From positions 25,098,781-25,162,780 of the forward strand of contig CM077664.1 in NCBI GenBank assembly GCA_039707655.1: 64,000 bases of DNA, in the 5' to 3' direction. This DNA comes from Elymus sibiricus. Its lineage: Eukaryota; Streptophyta; Magnoliopsida; Poales; Poaceae. A model generated the notes under the pieces. It made no database searches. It was not told the origin of the DNA and worked only from the letters and a program-made list of their open reading frames with translations. The position numbers and the translations under genes are program-made. Below, one piece after another: positions 59,010 through 64,000 of the stretch (the first letter of the stretch is position 1; each line of letters opens with the position of its first letter).

Positions 59010-59828
59010 TCAAGTATTGTCATCTTTGGTTTCCAACTCCTCAATCACACATCCATTTTTTCTAACATATTTAACATAGGTGTTTCTCACCATCACACTT
59101 CTAGGCACAAAATCAAGAATTTTACTTTTGTGAATAGGTTCCTTAATTATACCAATGAAATCGATGTGCACGCTAATCATTTTAAGATCCTCATTTCCCT
59201 TACTAGAAGTAGCACCATTGGTTTTAGGGACATACATAAACTTGCAATTCTTGCTAGGAGTAGTTTTTTCAATAGTTTTAGTGGAAGAAAAAGCGGCACC
59301 TAGTTTATTAATAATTTCCTCCAACTTATCGATCCTAGCGGGACTTTGTTCCACCCTTTCATTAGTTATTGGTTCTTTCTCTTTTAGCATCTTAAGAGCA
59401 ATCCCTACTTTTGATCCAAATTGAGTGACATGGTTATGAATCTTTTTATCTACATTTTCAATATGCTCAATGGTGGGCATTTTATTTTCAATAGCATCTA
59501 ACCTTTGCATAACATGTTCCAAAGTCAAAATTGTTTCATTAATAATAATAGGCGGTGATCCCACTAAATTTCCCATAGCATTAAAAGCATCCGTAGAGGG
59601 ACACATCAAGAAATTTCCTCCAGTAATAGTATCAAGCACAAATCTATACCAAGTAGTAATGCCCACATAAAAATTGCGAAGAAGGATGGTAGAGGATTGC
59701 TTACGAGTTGATCTATTATGAGCATCACAAATTCTATACCAAGCATCTTTTAAATTCTCTCCTCCCCTTTATTTAAAATTAAGTACTTCATTTTCAGGGG
59801 TAATAGTAACGGGCGAAGAACTAGCCAT
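59010..59828 (-). pseudogene. gag-like gene of element F
   Basis: It starts at ATG 59828 (MASSSPVTITPENEVLNF) and has one in-frame stop, TAA at 59769-59771. The frame then runs open to 59010. After the stop it reads ENLKDAWYRI, TTWYRFVLDTITGGNF and a long heptad-like helix (HVMQRLDAIENK, EHIENVDKKIHNHV, ARIDKLEEIINKL). These are features of the N-terminal gag part of Athila-like elements. No zinc knuckle and no pol follow, so F would depend on proteins from other elements. The stop fits a single C-to-T change in a CAA codon. Confidence 0.75.
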
Positions 59829-60007
59829 AATGATAAAGCAAGCAAGCAAACAAGCAAGCACGGAAAAAGGCAAACGAAAAATATTTTTGTATTTTTGTAA
59901 AAACGTTTTAGAAGTGGGGGAGATGAAAACGAGAGGCAAATGCAAATAAAGTAAATGCAAGGAGATGAGAGTTTATGTGAAGGTACTTGATAGATGTTGA
60001 TGATGTC

Positions 60008-60025
60008 TCCCCAGCAATGGCGCCA
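60008..60025 (-). other. Second, distal PBS-like motif of F
   Basis: On the minus strand TGGCGCCATTGCTGGGGA. It repeats the proximal PBS 59 bases further into the element, with the same AATTTC context. Confidence 0.65.
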
Positions 60026-60066
60026 GAAATTGGCAAGTTGACGGGAGACGGGTTTGCAGTGGCTTG

Positions 60067-60084
60067 TCCCCGGCAACGGTGCCA
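60067..60084 (-). other. Primer-binding site of F (proximal)
   Basis: On the minus strand TGGCACCGTTGCCGGGGA, eleven bases from the LTR end. The TGGCGCCGTTGCCGGGGA type is the usual PBS of Athila-like elements, often ascribed to aspartate tRNA. Confidence 0.75.
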
Positions 60085-60095
60085 GAAATTCTTCC

Positions 60096-61653
60096 TGCTA
60101 CTAGTAGCTTGCGTTGGTATTTCCCCGAAGAGGAATGGATGATGCAGCATAGTAGAGATAAGTATTTCCCTCAGTTATGAAACCAAGGTTATCGAACCAG
60201 TAGGAAAATCACACAACACCTCGTTAGTAGCACCTGCACACAAACAACAAATCCTTGCACCCAACGAAAACGAGAGGTTGTCAATGTCTCGGCGGTCAAT
60301 TCCAAGATTAAATTTTATTTGGTAGATAACTAGATTGAAACAAAAATAAAAAATAAAATAAATAAAAGTAAATGGCAGCAATATTTTTACGGTTTTAGTA
60401 ATATGATTTAGATAGACCCGGGGGCCATAGGTTTCACTAGAGGCTTCTCTCAAGAAAATAGCATACGGTGGGTAGACAACTTACTGTTGGGCAATTGATA
60501 GAAAAGCAAATAATCATGACGATATCCAAGGCAATGATCATGTATATAGGCATCACGTTCGAGACAAGTAGACCGACTCCTGCCTGCATCTACTACTATT
60601 ACTCCACACATCGACCGCTATCCAGCATGCATCTAGTGTATTAAGTCCATAAAGAACGGAGTAACGCCTTAAGAACGATGACATGATGTAGACAAGATAA
60701 ACTCACGTATGAATAAACCCATCTTTTTACCCTTAATAGCAACGATACATACGTGTCATGTCCCTTTCTATCACTGGGATTGAGCACCGCAAGATCGAAC
60801 CCATTACAAATCACCTCTTCCCATGGCAAGATAAATCAATTTAGTTGGCCAAACCAAATCAATAGATCGGAGAAGAAATACGAGGCTATAATAATCATGC
60901 ATAAAAGAGTGCAGCAAAGACTCAAATAATATTCATGGATAATCTGATCATAAACTCACAATTCATCGGATCCGAACAAACACACCGCGAAAATTGATTA
61001 CATCGGATAGAACTCCAAGAACATCGAGGAGAACATTGTATTGAAGATCAAAAAAGAGAGAAGAAGGGAACTAGCTACTGCCTATGGACCCGAAGGTCTA
61101 TGGTAAACTACTCACGCATCATCGGAAGGGCAGCAAGGTTGATGAAGAGCCCCTCCGTGATCGATTCCCCCTCCGGCGGAGTACCGGAGAAGGCCTCCAG
61201 GTGGGATCTCTCTGGAACAGAAACTTGCGGTGGCGGAAAAAGTATTTCATGGACTCCACTGATGGTTTCTGATTTTTCCTGAATTTATAGTGGTGGAATT
61301 AGGTCAAACAGAGCAAAGGGGGCCCACGAGGCACCAGGGCGCGCCTGCCCCCCCCCTAGGCGCCCCCTAGTGGCTCGTGGCCACCTCCTGGGTCTTCTGG
61401 CCCTCTCCCGAAGTTTCTAGTGTTTATCTTTTCCTGAAAAAAATTTCCAAAAAGTTTCATGCCATTTGGACTTCGTTTGGTATTGATTTTCGGTAAAACA
61501 AAAACAGGGCAGAAAATAGCAACAGGCACTAAGTTAATAGGTTAGTCTCCAAAAATGATATATAATTGCTGCAAATGATTATAAAAACATCCAAGATTGA
61601 TAATATAATAGCATGGAACAATAAAAAATTATAGATACATTGGAGATGTATCA
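60096..61653 (-). repeat. 5' LTR of F (1558 bp)
   Basis: It begins TGCTACTAGTAGC and ends GGAGATGTATCA on the plus strand. It is colinear with 54829-56391. Confidence 0.9.
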
Positions 61654-61969
61654 GGCAGCACGGCGCGCCCCCCTGGGGCGCGCCCTAGTGCCTTGTGAAG
61701 CCTCCGTGAGGCTTCTGGCCTCCTCCCGAAGCTTCCAGGGTTTCTTTTGTCCAGAAAAAAATCTCCAAAAAGTTTTGTGGCATTTGGACTTCATTTGATA
61801 CTGTTTCTCTGAAAAGCCAAAAACAAGCTGAAAACAAAAACTGGCACTGGGCACTAGGTTAATAGGTTAGTCCCAAAAAATGATATATAATTGCATATAA
61901 AAACATCCAAGATTGATATTATAATAGCATGGAACAATAAAAAATTATAGATACGTTGGAGACGTATCA
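61654..61969 (-). repeat. LTR of G, right piece
   Basis: It continues the LTR of G after the F insertion and ends GGAGACGTATCA, the 5' end of the LTR on the minus strand. Confidence 0.88.
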
Positions 61970-62750
61970 AGCATCCCCAAGCTTAATTCCTGCTCGTCCT
62001 CAAGTAGGTAAATGATAAAAACAGAATTTTTGATGTGGAATGCTACCTATCATGTTTCATCATGTAATCTCTCTCTTACGGTCTGAATAATAAGATCCAA
62101 GTGATTCAAAGCAATAGTCTATAATTAGATATAAGGACATCAATACTCAGGCATACTAATAAACAATCATGTCTTTCAAAATAAAAATGCTAAAGAACGT
62201 TATCCCTACAAAATCATATAATCCTGTCATGCTCCATCTTCTTCACACAAAGTATTTATCATGAACAACCCCGGTTTTAGCCAAGCAATTGGTTCATACT
62301 TTTTAACGCGCTTCAGCTTTTTCAACTCCCACTCAATACATGAGCACAAGCCATGGATATAGCACTACGGGTGGAATAGAATATGGTGGTAGAGATAAAT
62401 AAGAGAAGTCAAAAATGGAGAAAGTCTCACATCAACGAGGCTAATCAACAGGCTATGGAGATGCCCATCAATTGATGTCAATGCGAGGAGTAGGGATTGC
62501 CATGCAACGGATGCACTAAGAGCTATAAGTGTATGAAAGCTCAACATGAAAACTAAGTGGGTGTGCATCCAACTTGCTTGCTCATGAAGACCTCGGGCAT
62601 TTGAGGATGCCCGTCATCGGAATATACAAGCCAAGTTCTATAATGAAAAATTCCTACTAGTATATGAAAGTGAGAAAATAGGAGACTATCTATATGAAAA
62701 AACATGGTGCTACTCTGAAGCACAAGTGTGTAAAAGGATAGTAACATTGC

Positions 62751-62892
62751 CCCTTCTCTCTTTTTCTCTCATTTATTTATTTTATTCTTTTTTTTCTTTT
62801 CTTCTTTTTTCTTCCTTTTTTTATTTTTCATGGCTCTTTTTTGCCTCTTTTTTCTATATATATATATATATATATTTATTTATTTATTTATT
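62751..62892. repeat. Pyrimidine-rich tract with (TA)n and (TTTA)n
   Basis: T/C-rich run at 62751-62854, then (TA) at 62855-62875 and (TTTA) at 62875-62892. Short hydrophobic reading frames here are artefacts. Confidence 0.95.
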
Positions 62893-63854
62893 TCTTCGTC
62901 CGGAGTCTCATCCCGACTTGTGGGGGAATCATGGTCTCCATCATCCTTTCCTCACTGGGACAATGCTCTAATAATGATGATCATCACACCTCTATTTACT
63001 TACAACTCAACATTACAACTCGAAACTAGAACAAAATATGACTCTATATGAATGCCTCTGGCAGTGTACCAGGATGTGCAATGATGCTAGCGTAACATGT
63101 ATGACAATGATGAACGGTGGCTGAGCCACGAATACTATGTCAGCTATATGATCATGCAAAGCAATATGACAATGATGATGTATGTCATAAAAACGGAACG
63201 GTGGAAGTTGCACGGTAATATATCTAGGAATGGCTATGGAAATGCCATGATAGGTAGGTATGGTGGCTGTTTTGAGGAAGATATAAGGAGGCTTATGTGT
63301 GATAGAGCGTATCATATCATGGGGTTTGGATGCACCGGTGAAGTTTGCACCAACTCTCGATGTGAGAAAGGGCAATGCATGGTACCGAAGAGGCTAGCAA
63401 ATTGCGGAAACTGAGAGTGTGTATAATCCATGGACTCACATTAGTCATAAAGAACTCACATACTTATTGCGAAAGTTTATTAGCCCTCGAAGCGAAGTAC
63501 TACTACGCATGCCCCTAGGGGGGAGGTTGGTAGGAGTTAACCATCGCGCGCCCCCGACCGCCAGGCAAAGGAAGTCAATCAATAATAAATCATGCTCCAA
63601 CTTCATAGCATAACGACAGATCAGATGTGCATGCTTTGGGAATCACAAACCTTAACACAATTATTATTATTAAACCACAGTTATCTACTAATACCTCCCA
63701 CATATTACCATCTTAATATCGCAAAACTATTGCAAGGAATCAAATTTATCATATTCAGTGATCTACATGAAAGTTTTTATTATATCCTTCTTGAATACCT
63801 ATCATATCAGGACCAAATTCATAACTCGTGCATATTACCATTGCTATCAAGAGA

Positions 63855-64000
63855 CTCTCAAAAGATATAAGTGAAGCATGAGAGTGCAACTATTTCTTTA
63901 AAATATAACCACCGCCGTGCTCTAACAGATATAAGTGAAGCACTAGAGCAACTGCCTAGCTCAAAAGATATAAGTGAAGCACTTAGAGTATTCTAACAAA
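63855..64000. repeat. Tandem repeat array in G
   Basis: Units contain AGATATAAGTGAAGCA followed by TGAGAGT or CTAGAGC. It is related to the array at 57719 and continues past the window edge. Confidence 0.85.

Larger units (their letters stand above)
54829..61653 (-). mobile_element. Element F: non-autonomous Athila-like element nested in the LTR of G
   Basis: LTRs at 54829-56391 and 60096-61653 flank a 3.7 kb interior that carries a gag-like frame but no protease, reverse transcriptase or integrase. Flanking five-mers are TGCAG (left) and GGCAG (right), a target duplication with one change. Removing F restores a continuous LTR of G. Confidence 0.9.
53593..64000 (-). mobile_element. Element G: Athila-like Gypsy element, 3' part, with split LTR
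   Basis: The 3' LTR is in two pieces, 53593-54828 and 61654-61969 (together 1552 bp), separated by element F. To the right its untranslated 3' interior runs out of the window. Orientation follows from the AAGCTTGGGGATGC polypurine-like end next to the TGATACGTCTCC start on the minus strand. G inserted in gag fragment K. Confidence 0.85.
61970..64000 (-). other. 3' untranslated interior of G
   Basis: It starts with the AGCATCCCCAAGC polypurine complement. No pol sequence is visible before the window ends. The plus-strand frame at 63097-63414 (with CEKGQCMVPKRLANC) is open but lies in a region that is untranslated in related elements; I do not call it a gene. Confidence 0.6.

Noticed and set aside
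62726..62971. Small hydrophobic protein
   Set aside because: Translation of a T/C-rich tract and TA/TTTA microsatellites.
63097..63414. 105-codon frame with several cysteines
   Set aside because: It lies in the 3' untranslated interior of antisense element G. The related region in F lacks the same frame. Kept only as a note.

Overview
The window looks like intergenic DNA from a large grass genome, most likely a Triticeae species (wheat, Aegilops, barley or rye group). I see no host gene, tRNA, rRNA or CRISPR array. Almost every base belongs to a transposable element, mostly nested in one another. The Triticeae call is inference. It rests on Tekay-type chromodomain Gypsy elements with 3-4 kb LTRs, Athila-like LTRs opening TGATAC(A/G)TCTCC, a CACTA element with TTTAGTCCCGG subterminal hairpins, and a Tat-type Gypsy carrying an antisense gene. 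The species cannot be fixed from sequence alone, and I assign no family names.

Layout from left to right. (1) 1-5641: 3' half of Gypsy element A (+), a non-coding interior and a 3.7 kb LTR. (2) 5642-8012: broken gag-protease of element I (-). (3) 8013-13250: element B (+), a 4.07 kb 5' LTR, PBS and a decayed interior. (4) 13251-25695: element C (+), two ~3.35 kb LTRs, an extra ORF before gag, and a gag-pol with chromodomain broken by two frameshifts and three stops. (5) 25696-36888: CACTA transposon lacking its 5' end. It holds a small coiled-coil/tail-anchor gene, a decayed TNP2-type transposase, and a seven-exon second gene ending in a Ulp1/C48-like domain. (6) 36889-40227: 3' part of an LTR (H). 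(7) 40228-52998: 3' part of Athila-like element E (+), interrupted by Tat-type element D (40623-50494, -, TSD CCAAG). (8) 52999-53592: gag fragment K (-). (9) 53593-64000: Athila-like element G (-), whose LTR is split by non-autonomous element F (54829-61653, -).

Reading outward, F lies in G and G in K; D lies in E and E in K; H lies in E and CACTA in H. C abuts CACTA on the right but B on the left and has no target duplication, so the left and right halves of the window were probably joined by recombination or deletion at C.

The coding regions are mostly dead. Nonsense codons are dominated by TAG and TGA of the kind expected from C-to-T decay at methylated sites. The clearest possible new signals are: (a) a cluster of palindromes in the LTRs of A, B, C and H whose sequences change while base pairing is kept, plus a second stem-loop further downstream; (b) the extra ORF of C, with a dsRNA-binding-like segment; (c) the small tail-anchored protein upstream of the CACTA transposase.
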